A DNA stretch of 5,352 nucleotides, taken from NCBI GenBank assembly GCA_026989475.1, contig JALSJG010000042.1:1-5352 (forward strand), in the 5' to 3' direction. The notes under the pieces are model-generated. The model made no database searches. It saw only the letters and a list, made by a program, of their open reading frames with translations, and had not been told where the DNA came from. Positions 1 to 5,127 of this stretch are shown here, in pieces. Positions within the stretch are counted from its first letter, which is position 1; every line of letters begins with the position of its first letter. Origin of the DNA: Thermaceae bacterium. GTDB lineage: Bacteria; Deinococcota; Deinococci; Deinococcales; Marinithermaceae. The translations under genes and the position numbers were made by a program.

Positions 1-5
1 CCTAT

Positions 6-44
6 CGTAACGTTTCTTACTGCGGCCGGGGGAAAAACGTTATG
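6..44. repeat. Inverted repeat at the 3' end of the LysR gene
   Basis: CGTAACGTTT at 6-15 is nearly the reverse complement of AAACGTTATG at 35-44, giving about ten pairs including one G-U, with a 19-base loop. Each arm contains the palindrome AACGTT. The loop holds the LysR stop codon (17-19). On the minus strand the arm read first carries a five-T run. It could be a weak transcript-end hairpin or a protein-binding dyad. The arms are AT-rich and the loop is long, so a classical intrinsic terminator is not convincing. Confidence 0.3.
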
Positions 45-892
45 GGCGGCTCGAGCCCGGAAAGCAGCCGAACAAAGGCGCGGGCGCTCACGGGGTAGCG
101 GCCGTGCTCGGGGTAGACCGCGTGGATGGGGAGGACGATCTTGGGGCTCGTCCGGTGCACCACGAGGCCCACCTCGGTGCAGGCGAGGGGGAGGTAGGCC
201 GCGAATCCGGTGGTCGCGAGGGCGCAGGCGGCGCGAACGTCCACGGCGTGGTGGGGGCTTTCCGGGAGGTGGCCGGTGGCGTGCTCCAGCGCCCGCCGGA
301 GCAGGCTGCCCTCCGGCGGCAGGACCAGGGGTAGTTCGGGTAGCGGCGTTTCGACCAGGCGCCCGGGCACGAGAAGGCCCCAGGGCTGCTCCCCCACCTC
401 CTCGCTCGCCACCTCCCGGGGCAGGAGCGACTCGGGACCGGCGAAGAGGCCGAGGGCCACCTGCTGGCGGAGGACGAGCTCGAGCACCCGCTCCGGGGTT
501 CCGACCTCGATCCGGATGGGGAGCTCGGGGTACTCCTCGTGGAAGGCCCGGATGCCGAGCGCGGCGTAGCTCATGAGCCCGGGCGGCACGGCAACGTGCA
601 GGGGGCAGGCGGGCACGCCGACCTTCTCGCGGATCGCCCGCTCGGTCTCGCCGGCGAGGGAGAGGGTTTGCTCGGCGAAGTTAAGAAGCAGTTTGCCGGT
701 GGGGGTGAGCTCGAGACCCTCCGGGGTCCGGAAAAAGACCTCGGTGCCCAGCTTCTTCTCGATCTCGGCCAGGGTGCGGCTCACCTGGGGCTGGCTGATT
801 CCGAGCTCGTCGGCCGCGGCCGAGACGCTCCCTTGCCGGACCACCTGGTGGAAGATCTGGAGCTGGCGGAGGCTGAGCTTCAGGGTGCGCAT
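17..892 (-). CDS. LysR-family transcriptional regulator
   Basis: This encodes a 291-residue LysR-type DNA-binding regulator, close to the usual family length of about 300. Residues 8-67 form the N-terminal winged helix-turn-helix: LRQLQIF opens it, SVSAAADELGISQPQVSRT (22-40) is the helix-turn-helix, and LGTEVFFRTPEGLELTPTG (48-66) is the wing. Residues 68-92 fit the linker helix. From about 97 (PLHVAVPPGLMSYA) to 280 is the effector-binding domain typical of LysR proteins. The ATG lies only three bases after the stop of the upstream membrane-protein gene and has no clear Shine-Dalgarno sequence, so translation is probably coupled to that gene. It is the last gene of the minus-strand unit that begins with a sulfur-compound transporter. 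The inference is that it controls that unit and senses a sulfur-related effector. The effector cannot be read from the sequence, and the target could lie outside this window. Confidence 0.96.
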   Translation of the reverse strand: MRTLKLSLRQLQIFHQVVRQGSVSAAADELGISQPQVSRTLAEIEKKLGTEVFFRTPEGLELTPTGKLLLNFAEQTLSLAGETERAIREKVGVPACPLHVAVPPGLMSYAALGIRAFHEEYPELPIRIEVGTPERVLELVLRQQVALGLFAGPESLLPREVASEEVGEQPWGLLVPGRLVETPLPELPLVLPPEGSLLRRALEHATGHLPESPHHAVDVRAACALATTGFAAYLPLACTEVGLVVHRTSPKIVLPIHAVYPEHGRYPVSARAFVRLLSGLEPPITFFPRPQ

Positions 893-895
893 GGC

Positions 896-1429
896 TTAGA
901 GCCGGGCGAGGCGGCCGCTTGCGAGCAGGAACCCGGCCGAAAGGAGGAAGACCCCGACCGCTTCCAGAAGGGGAGCGCTCAGGATCTGGAAGATCACGCC
1001 CAGGAAGATGAGGCCGCCCGCGAGCTCTAGGCCGCTTCCCGGGCGGTCCCGGCCAAGCTCGTAAAGTAAGAGGCTAAAGGAAACCACCCCGAGCGCCTGG
1101 ATCGCCACCTCGAGGAGCCCGAGGCTGGGAAGGATTCCAAGGGCGGCGTTGGCGCTGAAAAAAGCGCTCGCGAGCAGCAGCATTCCTCCGAAGGCGTGCT
1201 TTTGCTTTTGGCTCAAAGCGAATACGCAGAGCAGCCCCGCCCCCATGGCGAGCTGGGCGAGGCCCCAGTAGAGGAAAAGGGGCTTGAGCAGCGCGATGGA
1301 GAGGAAGTTCACGTAGACCGCGCCCAGAAAAAGCCCAAAGAAGAAGCCAAGCAGGCTTCCCAGCCGGAGCAGGTTCAGGCAGCGCGCGCCGGTGGCGGTG
1401 CGGTTTTTCTCGCTGGCCTTGCTCGTCAT
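896..1429 (-). CDS. Six-helix membrane protein, unknown function
   Basis: This is a 177-residue hydrophobic protein that I cannot assign to a family. A polar, basic N-terminus (MTSKASEKNRTATGAR) is followed by about six membrane segments, roughly at residues 20-45, 48-71, 79-103, 106-125, 133-151 and 153-174. The short connecting loops include QKQKH (74-78) and ELGRDRPGSG (124-133). No catalytic or metal motif stands out. The only cysteines are C17 near the N-terminus and C68 inside helix 2. The ATG at 1429 is preceded by a weak purine stretch (GCGGGGATTAGA). The gene lies 54 bases after the YeeE-type transporter gene, with a strong palindrome in the gap, and three bases before the LysR gene. 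The context suggests a membrane partner of the sulfur transporter or a small DoxX-like or YeeE-associated protein, but that is a guess from position. The coding call rests on codon bias, hydrophobic pattern and tight spacing. Confidence 0.8.
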   Translation of the reverse strand: MTSKASEKNRTATGARCLNLLRLGSLLGFFFGLFLGAVYVNFLSIALLKPLFLYWGLAQLAMGAGLLCVFALSQKQKHAFGGMLLLASAFFSANAALGILPSLGLLEVAIQALGVVSFSLLLYELGRDRPGSGLELAGGLIFLGVIFQILSAPLLEAVGVFLLSAGFLLASGRLARL

Positions 1430-1456
1430 TCTAATCCCCGCAGGTCCATGGTAACG

Positions 1457-1480
1457 GCCGGGCGCCCGCGGGCGCCCGGC
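1457..1480. repeat. 24-base perfect palindrome between transporter and membrane-protein genes
   Basis: GCCGGGCGCC (1457-1466), then CGCG, then GGCGCCCGGC (1471-1480) form a perfect palindrome. As RNA this would be a ten-base-pair, almost all G-C hairpin with a four-base loop. It starts three bases beyond the stop codon of the transporter gene (1484-1486). No T-run follows it on the minus strand (next bases CGTTACCATGG), so it is not a standard intrinsic terminator. It may attenuate transcription into the next two genes or protect the upstream mRNA 3' end. Confidence 0.6.
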
Positions 1481-1483
1481 GCG

Positions 1484-2389
1484 CTATTGCCTTGCTTCCC
1501 CGGCGAGCTCGCGCTCGATCCGGTCGATCTCCTCCCAGCGACCCTCCTTCTTGAGCTTCTCGATCCGGGCGAGGTACATCTCCTCGCTGGACATCGAGAG
1601 GATCTGGCTCGGGGTCACGCCCAGGAAGGCCGCCCCTTTCTTGGCCGCCCACCAGAACATGTAGGCCCAGAAGAGCACGTAGGCGAGGTAGATGAGGGAC
1701 TGGAGGGTAAAGCTCTGGGGTGCGATCAGCGCGGGCACGAAGGTGGTGGGGGCGTAGATGTAGTTGCCCATCAGGTTGTCCCAGAAGTCGCGGGCCAGGG
1801 TGTAGGGCAGGTAGCCGAGGTAGAAGGCGGGCCAGATCAAGAGGCCGGTGAGGTAGAGGAGCCCGGTCCGGCCGTAGTTCCGGAACTCACAGCCGATCAT
1901 GAAGACGGTGCCGAGGCCGAGCAGCAGCCCGCCGAAGACGTCCATCGGCCAGGAGGTCTTTTCACGGATGTGCTCGAGGCCCTCGGCGCTTACCTTGTGG
2001 AACTCTGGGCCCACGTACTTCTCGGCAAACTCAGGGGTGGCCCAGTGGTGGCCCTCCATGATGCCGAAGAAGGTGAAGCCCAGCCACATCACGAAGGCGG
2101 TGATCGCCAGGTGCAGGCTCAGCGCGCCGAAGGGCTGCATCGAGCCGAAGACGGTGCGCAGGCTGAAGGGCATGCCCCAGCGGCGGGCGGCGTGCTCCTC
2201 GCCGGCGTGAACCTCGCGGCCCATCTCCGGGTTGATCAGACCGCACTCGGTGCCGAAGCCGGTCTTCGCCACCGCCGTGCCGAGCAGCGCGCCGACGAGG
2301 AGAAGGAGCAGGATGTTCGGCAAGTGCTCGGCGGTAAGCATGGCCTTGGCCATCATGGTCTTCTCGGGAGCCACGCCGAAGGCCTGCAC
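1484..2389 (-). CDS. YeeE/YedE-family sulfur transporter, C-terminal half
   Basis: This 301-residue membrane protein matches the second half of a YeeE/YedE (TsuA-like) transporter, a family that moves thiosulfate or related sulfur compounds through the inner membrane by way of conserved cysteines. Residues 26-50 form a membrane helix ending in KTGFGTEC with C49. Helices at about 85-111 precede a long polar loop (112-149). Residues 152-198 hold the GG-LLGLG-x5-GCEFRNYGRTG motif with C167 and the next helix, and further helices lie at about 216-250. The tail 260-301 is a charged, probably cytoplasmic helix. The GTG at 2389 is the first possible start after an in-frame TAG at 2417-2419, but no Shine-Dalgarno sequence precedes it. 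The alternative ATG pair at 2351-2356 has only a weak GAGAAG upstream. The frame is continuous with the preceding gene, so this is more likely the distal part of one interrupted gene than an independent protein. Confidence 0.88.
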   Translation of the reverse strand: MQAFGVAPEKTMMAKAMLTAEHLPNILLLLLVGALLGTAVAKTGFGTECGLINPEMGREVHAGEEHAARRWGMPFSLRTVFGSMQPFGALSLHLAITAFVMWLGFTFFGIMEGHHWATPEFAEKYVGPEFHKVSAEGLEHIREKTSWPMDVFGGLLLGLGTVFMIGCEFRNYGRTGLLYLTGLLIWPAFYLGYLPYTLARDFWDNLMGNYIYAPTTFVPALIAPQSFTLQSLIYLAYVLFWAYMFWWAAKKGAAFLGVTPSQILSMSSEEMYLARIEKLKKEGRWEEIDRIERELAGEARQ

Positions 2390-2419
2390 CGCGAAGTCGT
2401 TGCCGGCGAAGGCGTTCTA
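2390..2419 (-). other. In-frame amber codon and coding-like linker joining two transporter halves
   Basis: On the minus strand the upstream half ends ...GTG GTC ATT CTC TAG and the same frame continues for nine codons (NAFAGNDFA) into the GTG at 2389. All nine linker codons end in G or C while their second positions are mixed, which is the coding pattern of the neighbouring genes. None of the nine is a start codon and no ribosome site is present. Reading through would give a protein of about 535 residues with one residue at the TAG. I read this as a nonsense mutation, a sequence error, or less likely a natural gene split or programmed readthrough. Confidence 0.7.
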
Positions 2420-3091
2420 GAGAATGACCACGAAGAAGAGCCCGAGGAAGGCGAGCAGCACCGCGGTGAGCGCGGGGTAGGGGTTCTTCTCCACGTAGGT
2501 GAGCCCGTCCGCCCAGCCGAGCTTACGGGCCTGGGCGACGTACCACCTTGTGTCCTGGCTCTTGAAGTACTGGGAAAGTTGCAGCCGCCGGAAGATAATG
2601 AACGCGATTAGCGCGCCCACCGTGGCCGAGCCCATGACCACGAAGCTTTTCAGGTTGAAGGCGGCAAACCCACCGAGCAAGTGGTGGAGGGTGCAGCCCC
2701 CGGCGACGCGGGTGCCCCAGGTGAAGAGGGCGCCGCCCAAGACGGTGAGGAAGAGCATGGGTTTGGTGTACTTTACCCAGGTACGCCACTCGCCTTCGAG
2801 CCAGGCGAAGACCAGCGCCGCGATCATCGCGCCGATGATGATCCACTGAATCGAGGGCTGGTAGTCGGGTCGGGTGGCGATCAGGCTGCCGCCGAAGAGG
2901 GTGGTTTCGAAGGCGGCGTACATTCGCGCCATCCCGCTCGTTACCCCGATGAACTTGTGCTTGGGGTGCCCGAGGGGGATCAGGGTGTAGTTGATGACCT
3001 CGGCGATGCCTGTGAGCAGGCCCGCGGTCCACCAGGGCCACTGGCGCCTTAGCCAGTCTTTGCCTTTCCAGCCGTTCGTAAACTCCGCCAC
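2417..3091 (-). CDS. YeeE/YedE-family sulfur transporter, N-terminal half
   Basis: This 224-residue membrane protein corresponds to the first half of a YeeE/YedE (TsuA-like) transporter for thiosulfate or a related sulfur compound. Helices are visible at about 17-37, 82-99, 110-127, 137-168 and 205-224. The family signature is RVAGGCTLHHLLGG (128-141), with C133 as the likely pathway cysteine, followed by the NLKSFVVMGSATVG helix. GVTSGMARMYAAFE (49-62) matches the early re-entrant region of the family. I start at GTG 3091 because GGGAGGTGA (3105 down to 3097) lies five bases before it. A longer version from ATG 3127 would add twelve polar residues encoded over that ribosome site. The frame ends at a TAG directly after the last helix, leaving no tail, and the same frame then resumes as the C-terminal half. 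It is the first gene of the minus-strand unit and is divergent from the riboflavin operon. Confidence 0.88.
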   Translation of the reverse strand: MAEFTNGWKGKDWLRRQWPWWTAGLLTGIAEVINYTLIPLGHPKHKFIGVTSGMARMYAAFETTLFGGSLIATRPDYQPSIQWIIIGAMIAALVFAWLEGEWRTWVKYTKPMLFLTVLGGALFTWGTRVAGGCTLHHLLGGFAAFNLKSFVVMGSATVGALIAFIIFRRLQLSQYFKSQDTRWYVAQARKLGWADGLTYVEKNPYPALTAVLLAFLGLFFVVIL

Positions 3092-3096
3092 TTGTC

Positions 3097-3105
3097 TCAC
3101 CTCCC
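3097..3105 (-). promoter_or_regulatory. Shine-Dalgarno sequence of the YeeE/YedE gene
   Basis: The minus strand reads GGGAGGTGA from 3105 to 3097, followed by GACAA and then GTG at 3091. This is a near-perfect complement to the 16S rRNA 3' end at good spacing. It decides the start of the transporter gene in favour of GTG 3091 over the upstream ATG at 3127. Confidence 0.8.
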
Positions 3106-3160
3106 GACTCCTACGAGCCGGGCTCATTCTCAGAGACCTGTTGCCTCGAGGGAATGACCG

Positions 3161-3195
3161 AATAGGTATACCCCGTATTGTGAGACGATTGTCCT
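3161..3195. promoter_or_regulatory. Candidate control region of the minus-strand transporter unit
   Basis: The stretch AATAGGTATACCCCGTATT (3161-3179) has the dyad AATA-N11-TATT around the palindrome GGTATACC (3165-3172). On the minus strand TATACC (3170 down to 3165) could be a -10 element, with AGGACA (3195 down to 3190) as a weak -35 at 19-base spacing. ATTGT occurs at 3177 and again at 3188, eleven bases apart. A LysR protein often binds such a spot at its target promoter, but the dyad is not the classical T-N11-A form. This is a candidate only. Confidence 0.27.
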
Positions 3196-3225
3196 AAGCC
3201 CGGTTCCGAACCTGCTTTTTCGCCG

Positions 3226-3234
3226 TGCTAATAT
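3226..3234 (+). promoter_or_regulatory. Candidate extended -10 promoter of the riboflavin operon
   Basis: TGC-TAATAT at 3226-3234 fits an extended -10 element (TGn plus a TATAAT-like hexamer). No good -35 hexamer lies at the usual distance; TTCCGA at 3204-3209 is a poor match at 19-base spacing. This is tolerable for an extended -10 promoter. Transcription would begin near 3241, giving a leader of about 147 bases that contains the whole FMN aptamer. It is the most AT-rich stretch just upstream of the riboswitch. Confidence 0.5.
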
Positions 3235-3272
3235 CCTTAAGTAGGGACGCCGGACGTCCTGAAAAACCAACC

Positions 3273-3388
3273 CCTCCTTCGGGGCAGGGTGGAATTCCCG
3301 ACCGGCGGTGAAAGCCCGCGAAGCCCGAAAGGGCCCGACCCGGTGGAATTCCGGGGCCGACGGTGAAAGTCCGGATGGGAGAAGGAGG
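3273..3388 (+). ncRNA. FMN riboswitch (RFN element)
   Basis: The segment matches the FMN aptamer consensus across its length: CTTCGGGGCAGGGTGGAATT (3278-3297, minus its last base) opens it, CCGGCGGTGAAAGCCCGCG follows, then the second GGTGGAATTCC (3342-3352), GGGGCCGACGGTGAAAGTCC, and GGATGGGAGAAGGA closes it. P1 pairs 3273-3280 (CCTCCTTC) with 3381-3388 (GAAGGAGG), eight perfect pairs. The variable arm is minimal: GCCC-GAAA-GGGC (3323-3334), a four-pair stem with a GNRA loop. FMN binding stabilises P1. Here the 3' strand of P1 is the Shine-Dalgarno region of ribD and reaches the first base of its GTG start, so the ligand should block ribosome entry directly. No terminator with a T-run is visible between the aptamer and ribD, which points to translational control. 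It would lower expression of the riboflavin operon when FMN is plentiful. Confidence 0.97.
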
Positions 3389-4542
3389 TGAAGCGGGGCT
3401 CGGCCCCGCGCTTCGTGGATCGGCTTTCGGAGTACGACCGTCGCTTCCTGGAAAGGGCGCTCGCGCTCGCCGAGCGGGCCCGGGGGCACACCCACCCGAA
3501 CCCGCTGGTGGGCGCGGTCTTGGTGAAGGACGGAAAGATCGTCGGCGAGGGGTTTCACCCCCGGGCCGGCGAGCCCCACGCCGAGATCTACGCGCTAAAA
3601 GCGGCGGGGGAGGCGGCCCGGGGCGCGACCGCCTACGTGAGCCTCGAGCCCTGCGATCATACCGGCCGCACCCCGCCTTGTTCTTTGACGCTCATCCGGG
3701 CCGGGGTCGCCCGGGTGGTGATCGCCGCCCGGGACCCAAACCCCAAGGCCGCGGGCGGCGCGGTGCGGCTCTCGGGGGCGGGGATCGAGGTGGTGGAAGC
3801 CGGCTGGGACATGCGCGTTCGCGAGCAAAACCTCGCTTTCTTCACCGCGCTAGAGAAACAACGTCCCTTCGTGCGGTTCAAGGCGGGCACCACCCTGGAC
3901 GGGCGGGTGGCGGACGCCCGGGGTAAAAGCCGGTGGATCACGGGTGAGGCCGCCCGCCGGGTGGCCCACGCCTTTCGCCAGGAGGCGGCGGCGATCGTGG
4001 TGGGGGTGGGGACGGTGCTCGCCGACGACCCCCTCCTTACCACCCGAGATCCCGACTTCCGCCCCTTTTCCGAGATGCGGGAGCCCCCGCCCCTGAAAGA
4101 CCCCCTTCCCGTGGTCTTCGACACCGAGGCAAGAACGCCGCCCGCTGCGAAGGTGGTGGGGCGGGGCGCGTTGATCCTCGCCGGCGAGGGGGCCCCGAGG
4201 GCGCGCGTGGACGCGCTTCGGGCCGCCGGGGCCGAGGTCCTCATGCTTCCCAGGGACGAAGCGGGGAGGGTCTCGGTGCCGGCAGCGCTTCGGGTGCTTT
4301 TTGAGCGGGGGCTCACCTCGCTTTTGCTCGAGGGCGGGCCGCGGCTTGGGGGGGCCTTCTTCGAGGCGGGGGCGGTGGACCGGGTCTCGCTTTTCCTTGC
4401 CCCGAAGTTCCTCGGCGAGGGGCGGGGCTTGGTCGAGGGGTTTCGGCCCGGGCTCGATCGCGCCCCCGGGTTTGAGACGCTGCGCGCGGAGCGGGTGGGC
4501 GAGGACCTTTGGCTCGAGCTCGTTCCCAGGGAGGAGGCCTAG
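3388..4542 (+). CDS. ribD: Bifunctional riboflavin deaminase/reductase RibD
   Basis: RibD carries out steps two and three of riboflavin synthesis in the cytoplasm: deamination of the pyrimidine formed by GTP cyclohydrolase II, then NADPH-dependent reduction of its ribose. The 384 residues have the normal two-domain layout. The deaminase domain (about 15-145) shows HPNPLVGAV (36-44), the zinc and catalytic site HAE (H64, E66) and EPCDHTGRTPPC (C89, C98). The reductase domain (about 160-384) shows KAGTTLDGRVA (165-175), SRWITG (181-186), VGVGTVLADDPLLTTR (205-220) and LLLEGGP (312-318). One position in the NPKAAGG-AVRL stretch is shorter than in E. coli RibD. The start is uncertain: GTG 3388 abuts AGGAG but has GGGAG six bases upstream, while GTG 3415 would give a more usual N-terminus (MDRLSEYDRRF) but needs the intervening hairpin to bridge to the ribosome site. 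It is the first gene after the FMN riboswitch. Confidence 0.96.
   Translation: MKRGSAPRFVDRLSEYDRRFLERALALAERARGHTHPNPLVGAVLVKDGKIVGEGFHPRAGEPHAEIYALKAAGEAARGATAYVSLEPCDHTGRTPPCSLTLIRAGVARVVIAARDPNPKAAGGAVRLSGAGIEVVEAGWDMRVREQNLAFFTALEKQRPFVRFKAGTTLDGRVADARGKSRWITGEAARRVAHAFRQEAAAIVVGVGTVLADDPLLTTRDPDFRPFSEMREPPPLKDPLPVVFDTEARTPPAAKVVGRGALILAGEGAPRARVDALRAAGAEVLMLPRDEAGRVSVPAALRVLFERGLTSLLLEGGPRLGGAFFEAGAVDRVSLFLAPKFLGEGRGLVEGFRPGLDRAPGFETLRAERVGEDLWLELVPREEA
3393..3409 (+). promoter_or_regulatory. GC-rich hairpin immediately after the ribD ribosome site
   Basis: GCGGGGC (3393-3399), loop TCG, GCCCCGC (3403-3409) form a perfect seven-pair hairpin, with AA/TT pairing (3391-3392 with 3412-3413) possible after a bulge. 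It begins within five bases of the end of riboswitch P1 and ends six bases before a second in-frame GTG at 3415. It could stack on P1 as part of the expression platform, or bring the Shine-Dalgarno sequence near GTG 3415. No T-run follows, so a terminator is unlikely. Confidence 0.45.
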
Positions 4543-5127
4543 GTGTTTACGGGATTGGTGGAAGAGGTGGGGCGGATCCTCGAGGTGCGGCCGGGCCGGC
4601 CCACCTGGGTGCGGATTGGGGCCGGCAAGGTGCTCGAGGGCACCCGGGTGGGCGACTCGATCAGCGTCTCCGGCGCCTGCCTGACGGTGGTCGAGCTTTT
4701 CCCGGATGCCTTCGCGGTCGAGCTCGCCGAGGAGACCCTCCGCCGTACCGCGCCCCGCTGGCGGGCGGGGGCGCGGGTCAACCTGGAGCGGGCTTTGCAG
4801 GTGGGCGACCGGCTCGGCGGCCACTTCGTCACCGGCCACGTGGACGGGGTGGGCCGGGTGGTGCGCTTTGAGCGGCGGCCGGGGGCGACCGATCTTTTCG
4901 TCGAGGTGCCAAGGGGCCTGGAGAAGTACGTGGCCGAGAAAGGCTCGATCGCGGTGGACGGGGTGAGCCTCACGGTGGTCTCGGTGAAGGACCGGGTCTT
5001 TTCGGTGACGTTGATCCCCCACACGCTGGAGGTGACGACCCTGGGTGAGCTCCGGGTGGGGGATCCCGTGAACCTCGAGGTGGATCTGCTCGCCCGCTAC
5101 CTCGAGCGGCTTAGGGAGGCAGGATGA
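4543..5127 (+). CDS. ribE: Riboflavin synthase, alpha chain
   Basis: Riboflavin synthase converts two molecules of 6,7-dimethyl-8-ribityllumazine to riboflavin and the pyrimidine precursor, acting as a cytoplasmic homotrimer. The 194 residues are two tandem lumazine-binding domains of usual size. The first (1-96) begins with the diagnostic MFTGLVEEVG and has GDSISVSGACLTVV (37-50), with C46. The second (97-190) has GHVDGVG (98-104), GSIAVDGVSLTVV (134-146) and IPHTLEVTTLG (158-168), ending in VNLEVDLLARYLERL. The GTG start directly abuts the ribD TAG (no bases between). GGGAGGAGG at 4529-4537 provides a strong ribosome site five bases upstream, inside the ribD end. The stop overlaps the next gene by four bases (ATGA, 5124-5127), so ribD, ribE and ribB are one translationally tight operon. 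This gene is called ribE in Bacillus-style naming and ribC in E. coli. Confidence 0.98.
   Translation: MFTGLVEEVGRILEVRPGRPTWVRIGAGKVLEGTRVGDSISVSGACLTVVELFPDAFAVELAEETLRRTAPRWRAGARVNLERALQVGDRLGGHFVTGHVDGVGRVVRFERRPGATDLFVEVPRGLEKYVAEKGSIAVDGVSLTVVSVKDRVFSVTLIPHTLEVTTLGELRVGDPVNLEVDLLARYLERLREAG

Noticed and set aside
1457..1480. Palindrome as a full rho-independent terminator
   Set aside because: No T-run follows on either strand, and the next gene in the same direction starts 28 bases beyond it with no obvious promoter between.
2417..2419. TAG as a site for a non-standard amino acid (pyrrolysine-like recoding)
   Set aside because: Other genes here (ribD, and the transporter's own end at 1484) stop at TAG, and no recoding element or pyl gene is visible. 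A mutation, an error or ordinary readthrough is simpler.
1196..2611. Long plus-strand open frame of 471 codons over the transporter and membrane-protein genes
   Set aside because: It is antisense to well-supported membrane proteins. Its translation is low-complexity and rich in E, G, H, A and V, as expected from the complement of GC3-rich coding DNA.
3288..3352. GGTGGAATTCC repeated at 3288 and 3342
   Set aside because: Both copies are the known pseudo-symmetric conserved parts of the FMN aptamer, not a separate duplication or mobile-element repeat.
3130..3579. Minus-strand open frame covering the divergent region and riboswitch
   Set aside because: It overlaps the conserved FMN aptamer and the ribD start, and its translation shows no recognisable domain. 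It is chance coding in GC-rich DNA.
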